Of a stretch of DNA of 21,193 nt, positions 1 through 7,151 are shown piece by piece (position 1 is the first letter of the stretch; the number at the start of each line of letters is the position of its first letter). Origin of the DNA: Oribacterium parvum. GTDB lineage: Bacteria; Bacillota; Clostridia; Lachnospirales; Lachnospiraceae. The translations under genes and the position numbers were made by a program. The stretch is taken from assembly GCA_938022235.1 (NCBI GenBank), contig CALIEL010000154.1, positions 1 to 21,193 on the forward strand, in the 5' to 3' direction. The notes under the pieces are model-generated. The model made no database searches. It saw only the letters and a program-made list of their open reading frames with translations, and was not told the origin of the DNA.

Positions 1-100
1 GGCTCAGTGTCGTGCCTGCTTAAGTCGAAGGATGGAGTCTGTAGGAGCCAAGCTTTTGGTGGATAGAGGAGATGCAAAGAAAGCAAAAGTAGAAGCATAA
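1..100 (+). CDS. hydE: C-terminal end of a probable HydE (radical SAM [FeFe]-hydrogenase maturase), partial
   Basis: An open frame enters from the left edge (codons from base 2) and stops at TAA 98-100, giving about 32 residues. It reads AQCRACLSRRMESVG followed by a short basic tail with an RGD. A cysteine pair, a basic/Met-Glu stretch, a glycine and an Arg-Gly near the end is the pattern I recall at the HydE C-terminus (Thermotoga HydE has a similar C-x2-C then Met-Ile-Glu ending). HydE is a radical SAM enzyme needed with HydG and HydF to build the H-cluster. Only the tail is visible, so the identification rests on this weak match plus its position 110 bases upstream of hydG and hydF. Another Fe-S protein of the same operon is possible. 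Confidence 0.55.
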   Translation, partial: AQCRACLSRRMESVGAKLLVDRGDAKKAKVEA

Positions 101-210
101 GAAAAATCAAATAGTCTATTAATCAGGTGAAAGCATTTATGCCTTCCAATCTGAACGGAACGTAAACACATTTTCCTAAAGAGGAATTCGAACCGGAAGA
201 AGGGAGTATT

Positions 211-1664
211 ATGAGTACAATCTATAATCCAAAATCAACTAAAGCAGAAGAATTTATTTCCCACGAAGAAATCCTGGAAACCTTGGCGTTTGCCGATGAG
301 CATAAGAATGACCGGGCCTATATAGAGTCAATCCTGGAAAAGGCAAAGCCGGTATATGATGAGAAGGGCAGAGTCCATTGTGATGGTTTGAGCCATCGGG
401 AGGCCTCCGTTTTATTGGCTTGCGAATTACCGGATTTAAACGAGAAAATGTTTAAATTGGCGGAGGAAATTAAGCTGGCCTTTTATGGAAATCGTATCGT
501 GCTTTTTGCGCCATTATACCTTTCCAATTACTGCGTAAACGGTTGTGTTTACTGTCCTTATCATGCGAAGAACAAGGACATTGCCAGAAGAAAGCTTAGC
601 CAAGAGGAGATTCGTAAAGAGGTCATTGCCCTCAGGATATGGGACACAAGCGTCTGGCTTTAGAGGCGGGAGAGGATCCCGTTAACAACCCCATTGAGTA
701 CATTTTGGAGAGCATTAAAACCATTTACAGTATCCATCATAAAAATGGAGACATTCGCCGTGTCAATGTGAACATTGCGGCAACCACCGTGGAAAATTAT
801 CGAAAGCTTAAAGAAGCCGGTATCGGTACCTATATCTTGTTCCAGGAAACCTACCATAAGGAAAGCTATGAACAGCTTCACCCTACCGGACCGAAGCATG
901 ATTATCGTTATCATACGGAAGCTATGGACAGAGCCATGGAGGGCGGTATTGATGACGTAGGTATTGGTGTACTCTTCGGTTTGGACAAGTACCGCTATGA
1001 GTTTGCAGGGCTTCTGATGCATGCAGAGCATTTGGAGGCAGGTCATGGTGTTGGGCCTCATACCATTTCTGTGCCCAGACTGAAAAGGGCCTCCGATATT
1101 GATCCCAGCCAGTTTGACAATGGTATTGATGATGAGATTTTTGAAAAAATTATTGCCTGCATTCGGATTGCCGTGCCCTATACCGGTATGATTATTTCTA
1201 CCAGAGAGTCCGAAGCGGTTAGAGGAAGGGCTTTATCCATCGGTATTTCTCAGATTTCCGGAGCATCCAGAACCTCTGTAGGCGGTTATTCCGAAGAGGA
1301 GCGTCCCCATGATACGGAGCAGTTCGATGTTTCCGACCAGAGAAGCCTGGATGAGGTGGTAAAATGGCTGATGGATCTTGGCTATCTGCCTTCCTTCTGT
1401 ACTGCTTGTTATCGGGAGGGAAGAACCGGAGATCGCTTTATGGCACTGTGTAAATCCGGACAGATTCAAAACTGTTGTCATCCCAATGCGCTTATGACCT
1501 TGGCGGAGTTCCTCACCGACTATGCCAGTGATGGTACCAAGAAGTGCGGAGAAGACTTAATCGAGAAAGAGCTTCTTACCATCCCCAATGAAAAACGACG
1601 GAACATTGCCAAGGATCACATTAGTAATATTTACGAGTCCAATAAGAGAGACTTTTATTTCTAA
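211..1664 (+). pseudogene. hydG: HydG, radical SAM tyrosine lyase for the H-cluster, split by a one-base frameshift
   Basis: HydG cleaves tyrosine to give the CO and CN- ligands of the [FeFe]-hydrogenase H-cluster, delivered as an Fe(CO)2(CN) synthon. Bases 211-663 encode residues 1-141 in frame, including the SAM-cluster motif C-x3-C-x2-C at C108, C112 and C115, then nine wrong-frame residues and a stop. The rest continues in another frame from about 633 to 1664. Inserting one C after 633 (CTC|CAG) restores a continuous protein of about 484 residues, close to the family length. The second part carries the auxiliary-cluster motif C-x2-C-x22-C (about C397, C400 and C423 of the repaired protein). 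An SD-like GAAGGGAG precedes ATG 211. All other conserved regions look intact, so the lesion is recent or a sequence error. The downstream ATG at 639 has no good SD, so separate expression of the second part is unlikely. Confidence 0.93.
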
Positions 1665-1683
1665 AGCAATATAGAATCTAAGT

Positions 1684-1751
1684 TAAGCGATATAGGTCTG
1701 AATGCAGGGGAGTCTGAGAAGGTACCCCCAATTTCAGACCTATATTGCTTA
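1684..1751 (+). terminator. 19-bp hairpin after hydG, possible terminator
   Basis: The arms 1684-1702 and 1733-1751 are complementary over 19 positions with a single G-U pair. The loop of about 30 bases contains a nested G4/C4 pair. The bases after the 3' arm (AGAAATTTATTTT) are T-rich but not a clean U-run, so it could also be an RNA processing or stability element or a palindromic repeat. Confidence 0.5.
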
Positions 1752-1770
1752 GAAATTTATTTTGATTCAT

Positions 1771-1806
1771 AATGAGTATCATGCGCAAAGCATGCGATAT
1801 CTCGTT
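1771..1806. repeat. Short hairpin repeat, copy 1 (GAGTATC family)
   Basis: AATGAGTATC at the left edge and GATATCTCGTT at the right edge form an imperfect inverted repeat around ATGCGCAAAGCAT. The same outer sequence, AA(C/T)GAGTATC on one arm and its complement on the other, occurs at 20171-20205 upstream of recA. This points to a dispersed palindromic intergenic element. Confidence 0.5.
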
Positions 1807-1883
1807 TTATACAGCCCCTTTCGTAGAGGATGTTTTTTTGCGCTTACGGCTATAGCTAAGGCTTTTTACTATAGGAGGAAAAG

Positions 1884-3200
1884 ATGAGTCTACAGGACAC
1901 CCCTCAGGGGGAGCGGATTCACATCGCATTTTTCGGGAGGAGAAATGCGGGAAAATCCAGTTTTTTTAATGCCATTGCCGGACAGAAGCTGTCCCTTACT
2001 TCGGAGACTTTAGGTACTACTACCGATCCGGTGCGAAAATCCATGGAAATTCTTCCTCTGGGGCCGGTGCTCCTGATTGATACCCCGGGCTTTGATGATG
2101 AGGGGGAGCTGGGAAGCATGAGGGTGGAAAGAACCAAAGAGGTACTTCGGGAAACGGATATTGCCCTCTTATTTCTTCCCGCAAAGGACTTTCTTTCCGC
2201 CAAGGACGTTCTGCCTGCAAGGAAAGAGGCGCAGGGGGAAGGCTTTTTCTTGTCAGATATAGAGGGGCAGGAGGAAGTCCTTTTCTTGCCGGAGAAGGAG
2301 GCCTCCTACCTTAGACTTTTTCAGGAAAATAAGATTCCCTCCTTCCTTTTGCTTAGTCAGTCAGATAAACTTTCTTCTGAAGAAAGACGGCAGATTGAGG
2401 ACTGGATTTCTCGGAAAAAGGATACGCCATTTCAGGGGGTTTTTTTAGTGTCTTCCGAAACCAAGGAGGGGGTAGAAGCAGTAAAGAATGCCTTTGCACC
2501 CTTAGCAAGCCTTCAGGAAGAGAAAAAGCGGCTCTTTCACGGTCTGGTGGAGCCGGGAGATTTTGTGGTACTGGTGACACCCATTGATGAATCCGCTCCG
2601 AAAGGAAGACTGATTTTACCGCAACAAATGGCGATTCGAGACATTTTGGATTATAATGGAATTCCTTTGGTCTGCCAGGTGGAGGAACTTCCGAGGATTC
2701 TGGAAAATTTGGGTGAAAAAATCAAGCTGGTGGTTACGGACTCTCAGGCATTTTCCAAGGTGAATCAAACACTTCCTAAGACTATGCCATTGACCTCCTT
2801 TTCCATTCTGATGGCAAGATACAAGGGATTTCTAAGCTATGCCTTGGAGGGCTGTGCTACGCTTTCCACCTTGGAGGATGGGGACAGAGTCTATATTGCA
2901 GAGGGCTGTAGCCATCATCGGCAATGTGGGGACATTGGTACGGTAAAGCTTCCTCGAATGTTGGAAAAATATAGCGGAAAGAAGCTTCAGTTTGTATATT
3001 CGGAGGGCAAGGGATTTTTACCGGAGGAGGAACAGAAGCGGGTGAAGATAATGATTCACTGCGGGGCCTGTATGCTTAGTGAAAAAGAAGTGGAGAGTCG
3101 TTATCAGGACTTTCTTCGAAAGAAGATTCCCATTTGTAATTACGGACTGGCTATGGCGAAGATGACAGGCATTTTGGAACGCTCCATTGAGATGCTATAA
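1884..3200 (+). CDS. hydF: HydF, GTPase scaffold for [FeFe]-hydrogenase maturation
   Basis: HydF is the GTPase and Fe-S scaffold on which the 2Fe subcluster is assembled before transfer to the hydrogenase. The 438-residue product has an N-terminal TrmE-like G domain: P-loop GRRNAGKS (18-25), GTTTDP (44-49) and DTPG (66-69). The expected NKxD base-recognition motif reads SQSD (158-161), an unusual G4. The C-terminal cluster motif is present: C342-x-H344, then 47 residues, H392-C393-x2-C396. The stretch between G3 and G4 (about 100-150) is long and carries DFLSAKD/DVLPARK-like near-repeats. A strong AGGAGG at 1873-1878 fixes the start. It follows hydG by 219 bp and belongs to the maturation cluster. 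Confidence 0.95.
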   Translation: MSLQDTPQGERIHIAFFGRRNAGKSSFFNAIAGQKLSLTSETLGTTTDPVRKSMEILPLGPVLLIDTPGFDDEGELGSMRVERTKEVLRETDIALLFLPAKDFLSAKDVLPARKEAQGEGFFLSDIEGQEEVLFLPEKEASYLRLFQENKIPSFLLLSQSDKLSSEERRQIEDWISRKKDTPFQGVFLVSSETKEGVEAVKNAFAPLASLQEEKKRLFHGLVEPGDFVVLVTPIDESAPKGRLILPQQMAIRDILDYNGIPLVCQVEELPRILENLGEKIKLVVTDSQAFSKVNQTLPKTMPLTSFSILMARYKGFLSYALEGCATLSTLEDGDRVYIAEGCSHHRQCGDIGTVKLPRMLEKYSGKKLQFVYSEGKGFLPEEEQKRVKIMIHCGACMLSEKEVESRYQDFLRKKIPICNYGLAMAKMTGILERSIEML

Positions 3201-3223
3201 TAGAATGCAACGAGTAGATTAAT

Positions 3224-3283
3224 AAAGAAATCACTAAAGAAATCACTAAAGAAGTCAATAACGAAGTCAGTAGAGAAATAAAC
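3224..3283 (+). repeat. Degenerating 12-bp tandem repeat (5 units)
   Basis: Units run AAAGAAATCACT (3224-3235), an identical copy (3236-3247), AAAGAAGTCAAT (3248-3259), AACGAAGTCAGT (3260-3271) and AGAGAAATAAAC (3272-3283). The first two are perfect and later ones drift, as expected for a slippage array. It lies in the 142-bp gap between hydF and the nuclease gene. The frame is open, but I see no start codon or SD giving it a gene of its own. Confidence 0.85.
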
Positions 3284-3342
3284 GATAAGCTTCATATCGA
3301 TAATCGATGCATTGCAGTACTTAAGAAAGAAGGAATTCCCCT

Positions 3343-4566
3343 ATGGTTAAACTCATTCATACCGCAGATTTGCATTTGGACAGTGCATTTCGCTCCCGCT
3401 TCACAAAGGAAGAGGCGGAAAATAGGAGACAAAAGCAGCTTATGGCTTGGAAGGAGCTGCTGTCCTTTGCTGTAGAAAAAAAGGTACAGGGAATCTTGAT
3501 TGCCGGTGATCTTTTTGACAGTCCGGTGGTTTCTCATGGAACAATGGACTTTTTCCTATCCACTATTTCGGAGCATCCGGAGATTTCCTTCTTCTATTTA
3601 AGAGGAAACCATGATACGGAAAATACCTTCTGCTATCAGGAAAATCTGCCGAAGAATCTCTTTCTCTTTTCGGAAAAGGGGAAGAAATACCGTTTAAACG
3701 ATAGATTACTTTTGGCGGGGGTGGAATACGGCACCAAGGATATTTCCTTTGGTGAAAATGAAGGGGCTACACAGGGAGCTGGACAAGCTGCCGAACAAGG
3801 TGTAGGACAGGAAAATGCACATGGAGCGGAAGCGCTAAGTAAAAGCGAATCTGAGTCGGAGGAGGAATCCAAGTTCCTAAAGCTAAAAGAGGAGGACTGC
3901 AATATCCTCCTGCTTCACGGTGCTCTGTATCAGGGAACGCCCAAAGGAGAGGCTGTTCAGGGAGAGGAAGGCATTTTCCTGAAAAATCTTGAAAAGCTTC
4001 CCCTATCCTATATCGCCCTAGGGCACATCCATAAGGGGGGAGAAGGCAAGTTAAATAATGGCGCCCTTTGGGCTTATCCCGGTTGCCTGCAAGGAAGGGG
4101 CTTTGACGAGGAAGGGGAAAGGGGATTTCTGTATCTGAAGGTAGAGGAAGAGAAGAAGGAAATCCGGAAAGAATTTATCCCCATTAAGCAAGGGGAGTTC
4201 CGGATTTTGGAGATTGAGCTTTTGGAAGATGAGGGAACTTTGGCCTGTCTGAAAAAGATAGAAGTGGAAATGGAGAAGGCCGGCATTGCCAAAGAGGACA
4301 GCCTTCGCATTATTTTAAAGGGAAAGAAGGGATTGGAGCAGGAGAGAAATCTTCGTTACCTGCAATTACAGCTTCAGGACAGCGTATTTTTCTTGGAAAT
4401 CCGGGATGAGTGCGAGCTTAGTTGGAACCGGGAAGAAGCCATGAAGGAAAAGAGCCTGAAGGGAGAATTCCTGCGGGTGTTGGCCGCTGCGGATAATCTT
4501 TCCAAGGAAGAGCAGGAAGAAATCATTGCCTTAGGAATGGGGCTTTTGCAGGGAGGAGAACTATGA
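3343..4566 (+). CDS. YhaO/SbcD-like DNA repair metallophosphoesterase
   Basis: The 407-residue protein is a calcineurin-like metallophosphoesterase of the SbcD/Mre11 group, nearest in organisation to Bacillus YhaO. Metal-binding motifs appear in order: D9-x-H11 (TADLHL), GDLFD (D56), GNHD (N89-D91), H192 in LLLHGALY, and GHIH (H228, H230). With its partner ATPase it should be a manganese-dependent exo/endonuclease acting on DNA ends. Residues 138-176 are an unusual low-complexity insertion rich in Gly, Gln, Ala, then Ser/Glu, between the phosphoesterase strands. The gene ends in ATGA, sharing 4 bases with the ATPase gene, so the two are translationally coupled. Start ATG 3343 is chosen because the conserved LIHTADLHLDS begins three residues later; the upstream AAGAAAGAAGGAA is a modest SD. 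Confidence 0.9.
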   Translation: MVKLIHTADLHLDSAFRSRFTKEEAENRRQKQLMAWKELLSFAVEKKVQGILIAGDLFDSPVVSHGTMDFFLSTISEHPEISFFYLRGNHDTENTFCYQENLPKNLFLFSEKGKKYRLNDRLLLAGVEYGTKDISFGENEGATQGAGQAAEQGVGQENAHGAEALSKSESESEEESKFLKLKEEDCNILLLHGALYQGTPKGEAVQGEEGIFLKNLEKLPLSYIALGHIHKGGEGKLNNGALWAYPGCLQGRGFDEEGERGFLYLKVEEEKKEIRKEFIPIKQGEFRILEIELLEDEGTLACLKKIEVEMEKAGIAKEDSLRIILKGKKGLEQERNLRYLQLQLQDSVFFLEIRDECELSWNREEAMKEKSLKGEFLRVLAAADNLSKEEQEEIIALGMGLLQGGEL

Positions 4567-6572
4567 TTATAGAAGCATGCCACATTGCCCAATTCGGAAA
4601 ATGGAAGGATGCGGATTTTTCCTTTTCTCCCGGAAAGAACAGTTTCCTTTGGGATAACGGTTATGGAAAAACCAGCTTTATCTACTTTTTTAAGCTGATG
4701 TTCTATGGGGTTTCCGGGGATAGAAAACAGGACTTGGAGGAAAATGAACGAAAGCATTACATGCCCTTCCAAGGAGCATCCTTTGGAGGACGGATCATTT
4801 TCCGTATCGGAGAGAAGCGTTATCGCTTGGAAAGAAGCTTCGGGCTAAAGAAGTCTGAGGACAGCTTCCGACTTTTTGATGAGGACAGCGGAAAGGAATC
4901 CAAGGATTATTCGGAAAATATCGGAGAAGAGCTTTTTTCTTTGGACGCAGAGTCTTTCCAAAGAGTTTGCATGATTAGCCATGAGGATCTTCATTTTTCC
5001 ATGAATTCCCGTATGCATGCCAAGCTTGGCAATGTGGCGGAGGATCAGGAGGATATGAAGAAGTTCCAGCAGGTGCAGACGATTCTTAAGGATGGCATCA
5101 ATGCCCTGTCTCCTAACCGTCGAACCGGAAACATTTTCAAGTTAAAGATGCAGGAAGAGGAATTGTCCTCCGGACTTTACGGAAAAGAAGCTTTGGAAAA
5201 TGCAGTTCTTTCTATAGAGAAGGAAGTGCTTTCCCTTACGGAAAAGGAGGCAGAGAGAAAGGAAGAGGGAAAGGCCTTGGAGGAGGAACTTAGCCAAAGG
5301 ATTTCGGAAAAGGATTCTTTGGGAAAGTGGATGTCCTATGCCCAGAAGAAGGAAGAATGGGAAAAGGCGGAGTATCGTTATGAAAATGCTTTAAAGTGGT
5401 ACTATCAGGATCGCTTTTCCGATATTCCCGAGGAGAAGAAAGCACTCCTTTGGAAGGAGGAAATGCAGTCTCTTCAGGAGCAGATTCATTCTATAAAGAA
5501 GGAAATTGAAAAGGTATCGGAAGCCGGCGGGGAGAATAACGGTGTAGAGAATATCGGTGTTGAGGCCGGAAAAGAAGGGGGAATAGTGCTTCTTGTCTTG
5601 GCAGGACTGGGACTGCTCTTTGTTCTTCTTTTCTTCGGAAAGCTTTTCGGTATGCCATTGGGACTTCCATCAGCCCTATTCCTATTGCTGGGGATTCTTT
5701 CCCTTAGTCTTTGCTTCTTCCTTTGGTGGAGCGGAGAACAGAAAAAGCGGACATGGAAAGAAAAGCAGGAAGAGGAAGAGGCCAGACAAAGAAAGCAACA
5801 GGCAATACGCTTTGCTTCCTTGGAAGAGCTTCTTTCCCGTTTTCATAAGCTGGAAGATATGCAGGATTTAGAAATGGAAGCAGCAGGTCGAAAAGAAGAG
5901 TTCCTCCGCTTCGTGGAAGAGGAAGGAGGAGAGCAGGCCTTTTCTTTATTGGAAGAGAAACAGAAGGAATGGGAGGAAGGCCCTTCCTTAGAGGAGAGTA
6001 GGAGAAAGCTGGAAGCTTTCCGAAAAGAGGAAGAAGAAAGAAGGGAAGAGATTCGGAAGAAACGGGCGGAAAGAGAAGCGAAGGTTCGGGATTTGGAGTT
6101 CTTGGAAGAACAGGAAAGACTTCTGGAACAGAAAAAAGAAGAGCGGGAGGCCTTGGAAAAGCGCTACAATCTTTTGCAAAAAACAAAAGCCTATCTGGAA
6201 ATGGCCAAGGAGCGTTTTGCCCTACAATATAAGGAGCCTATTCTGGAAGCTTTTCAGAAGTATTTTCAGAGCATCTGCACAGAGCCCCTACAATTCCAGA
6301 TGAGTGAGGACCTGGAGCTTAGCTTTGTGGACAGAGGATTAAGTCGGGAGCAGGGCTATCTAAGTGAGGGATTGCAGGATCTTTGCCGTTTCTGTCAAAA
6401 ACTGGCCATCTTTGATGCCATGTTCCGGGAGGAAAAAGCCTTCTTATTACTGGATGATCCCTTCAGTCATTTGGATGAGAAAAATGGAGCAAGAGCAAGA
6501 GCTTTGCTGGAGGAGCTTGCCAAGAGTCGTCAGATTTTTTACTTTACCTGTAGCGAGGAACGAAAGTCATAA
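4563..6572 (+). CDS. YhaN/SbcC-like ATPase with coiled coils and a membrane hairpin
   Basis: This 669-residue ATPase is the partner of the upstream nuclease (4-nt overlap). The N-terminal P-loop is DNGYGKTS (31-38), with Trp where the first P-loop glycine usually lies. Two charged coiled-coil arms (about 200-325 and 400-560) flank a central hydrophobic hairpin of two membrane-like helices (about 340-362 and 368-391). The C-terminal half-site has a signature-like LSEGLQDL (about 600) and Walker B with the catalytic pair in FLLLDDPFSHLD (about 627-637). This matches the SbcC/Rad50 plan with the zinc hook replaced by a membrane segment, as I recall for YhaN proteins. It is shorter than Bacillus YhaN (about 960 residues), mainly in the coiled coils. 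A repair or end-processing role at the membrane is inferred. Confidence 0.85.
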   Translation: MIIEACHIAQFGKWKDADFSFSPGKNSFLWDNGYGKTSFIYFFKLMFYGVSGDRKQDLEENERKHYMPFQGASFGGRIIFRIGEKRYRLERSFGLKKSEDSFRLFDEDSGKESKDYSENIGEELFSLDAESFQRVCMISHEDLHFSMNSRMHAKLGNVAEDQEDMKKFQQVQTILKDGINALSPNRRTGNIFKLKMQEEELSSGLYGKEALENAVLSIEKEVLSLTEKEAERKEEGKALEEELSQRISEKDSLGKWMSYAQKKEEWEKAEYRYENALKWYYQDRFSDIPEEKKALLWKEEMQSLQEQIHSIKKEIEKVSEAGGENNGVENIGVEAGKEGGIVLLVLAGLGLLFVLLFFGKLFGMPLGLPSALFLLLGILSLSLCFFLWWSGEQKKRTWKEKQEEEEARQRKQQAIRFASLEELLSRFHKLEDMQDLEMEAAGRKEEFLRFVEEEGGEQAFSLLEEKQKEWEEGPSLEESRRKLEAFRKEEEERREEIRKKRAEREAKVRDLEFLEEQERLLEQKKEEREALEKRYNLLQKTKAYLEMAKERFALQYKEPILEAFQKYFQSICTEPLQFQMSEDLELSFVDRGLSREQGYLSEGLQDLCRFCQKLAIFDAMFREEKAFLLLDDPFSHLDEKNGARARALLEELAKSRQIFYFTCSEERKS

Positions 6573-6619
6573 GCAAATGCCATAAACAAAAGCCATAAAC
6601 AAAAGCCATAAAAAAAGCC
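6569..6619 (+). repeat. 13-bp tandem repeat running into a terminator
   Basis: Four units, ATAAGCAAATGCC (6569-6581), ATAAACAAAAGCC (6582-6594), the same again (6595-6607) and ATAAAAAAAGCC (6608-6619), begin in the ATPase stop codon. The last unit forms the 5' arm of the terminator, which suggests local duplication of a terminator arm. Confidence 0.85.
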
Positions 6620-6644
6620 GTTATCGAGAGATAGCGGCTTTTTT
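6611..6644 (+). terminator. Strong intrinsic terminator of the nuclease-ATPase operon
   Basis: 6611-6625 pairs with 6630-6644 over 15 bp (one G-U) with a GAGA loop. An A-run opens and a T-run closes the hairpin, so it can work in both directions. Confidence 0.9.
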
Positions 6645-6779
6645 CGTGCCTTTTTATGCCTTTTCGGGGCAAAAAACTTATAAAGAAAAATTATTTTGCA
6701 AAAGTAGAATATTTTTTGATTTTTTGCTTATATATTAAAAAAATAACGCGATATACATACATAGCAAAATAATTTAAGA

Positions 6780-7080
6780 AAAAAGGAGCTATAAAAATGA
6801 GGAAGATAAGAAATAGAGGAATCAGAGAAAAGCCCCCGAAGAGGGGAGAGAAAGGCGGCAAAGCACCGCCGGCGGGAAGAGCTTAAGAGGGTAGCTGCAA
6901 TACACTCTACTCTTTCGAAAATACGGTAAGAGGACCGGGGAACACCCGTGGGAGCACAGAATATACGGCAAAGAGAGTTCAGCACTATTTATGCCTGAAC
7001 CGAGGGCGCTGAGAAAAAGAAGAGCCCGTGGTGAGATTCCCCCGTCCCCTTAAAACTTTATAAAAGCATAGCTCCTTTTT
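6780..7080 (+). ncRNA. Candidate structured RNA (about 300 nt), class not recognised
   Basis: 6780-6792 and 7068-7080 form a perfect 13-bp closing stem, followed by a T-rich end. Inside are several local helices: CCCC 6834-6837 with GGGG 6843-6846; GGCGG 6854-6858 with CCGCC 6866-6870; 6886-6894 with 6907-6915 (9 bp, two G-U); CGGT 6924-6927 with ACCG 6934-6937, or alternatively CGGG 6936-6939 with CCCG 6945-6948; GTTCAG 6977-6982 with CTGAAC 6995-7000; GGGC 7004-7007 with GCCC 7024-7027. AGGGGA 6842-6847 can also pair long-range with TCCCCT 7045-7050. Two near copies of ATACGGYAARAG (6921-6932 and 6963-6974) lie in the core. I cannot match this to a known family. GC content is clearly higher than the flanks, as expected of structured RNA in AT-rich intergenic DNA. 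Confidence 0.5.
6797..6886 (+). CDS. 29-codon basic mini-ORF in the pilin leader
   Basis: ATG 6797 is preceded by AAAAAGGAG at good spacing, and the frame runs 29 codons to TAA 6884-6886. The peptide is strongly basic and rich in Arg, Lys, Gly and Pro (it starts MRKIRNRGIREK). Its SD lies inside the 5' arm of the 13-bp closing stem, so stem formation would hide it. It may be a leader peptide coupled to the RNA fold, or an accidental frame in a structured RNA. No family is recognised. Confidence 0.3.
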   Translation: MRKIRNRGIREKPPKRGEKGGKAPPAGRA

Positions 7081-7151
7081 CTAAGCAGAAAGAGAAGAAT
7101 TTCTTCTTAGTAAGAAAATAAACGAAAGCAAACGAAAGCAAAAAGAGTATG

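Larger units (their letters stand above)
1665..1883 (+). other. hydG-hydF intergenic region with long hairpins
   Basis: This 219-bp gap is dominated by inverted repeats. 1684-1702 pairs with 1733-1751 over 19 bp (one G-U), and an inner GGGG/CCCC pair (1705-1708 with 1726-1729) sits in its loop. The ten bases just after the hydG stop (1665-1674, AGCAATATAG) are also exactly complementary to 1739-1748, so two alternative pairings exist. A second imperfect hairpin is at 1771-1806. An 8-bp palindrome GCTATAGC (1849-1856), flanked by CTTA and TAAG, lies just upstream of the hydF SD. The large hairpin is followed by a T-rich stretch and could end or slow hydG transcription. I see no convincing promoter or ORF. 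Confidence 0.6.

Noticed and set aside
625..645. Programmed ribosomal frameshift in hydG
   Set aside because: The site TGCCCTCAGG is not a recognised slippery heptamer, there is no evident stimulatory stem just downstream, and HydG is not known to use frameshifting.
639..1664. Second half of hydG as an independent gene starting at ATG 639
   Set aside because: The ATG is an internal Met of a conserved HydG segment (QDMGHKR), lacks an SD, and the product would miss the radical SAM cysteines.
3221..3342. Open frame through the 12-bp repeats as a small gene
   Set aside because: It has no start codon with an SD and the periodicity is explained by tandem duplication.
5704..6186. Long antisense open frame opposite the ATPase gene (160 codons)
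   Set aside because: It is a by-product of the Glu/Lys-rich coding strand (GAA/GAG/AAG) and encodes a Leu/Pro/Phe-rich sequence without domains or SD.
6780..7083. RNase P RNA, because of ACAGAA, GGTAAGAG and GAGGAA-like strings
   Set aside because: The strings are not in the RNase P order, and the conserved P4 strands and 3' terminal motif are missing.
6780..7083. tmRNA, T-box, TPP or FMN riboswitch
   Set aside because: There is no tRNA-like end or tag frame, no T-box sequence, and only isolated fragments such as CTGAGA or GGTGAGATTCC rather than complete conserved cores.
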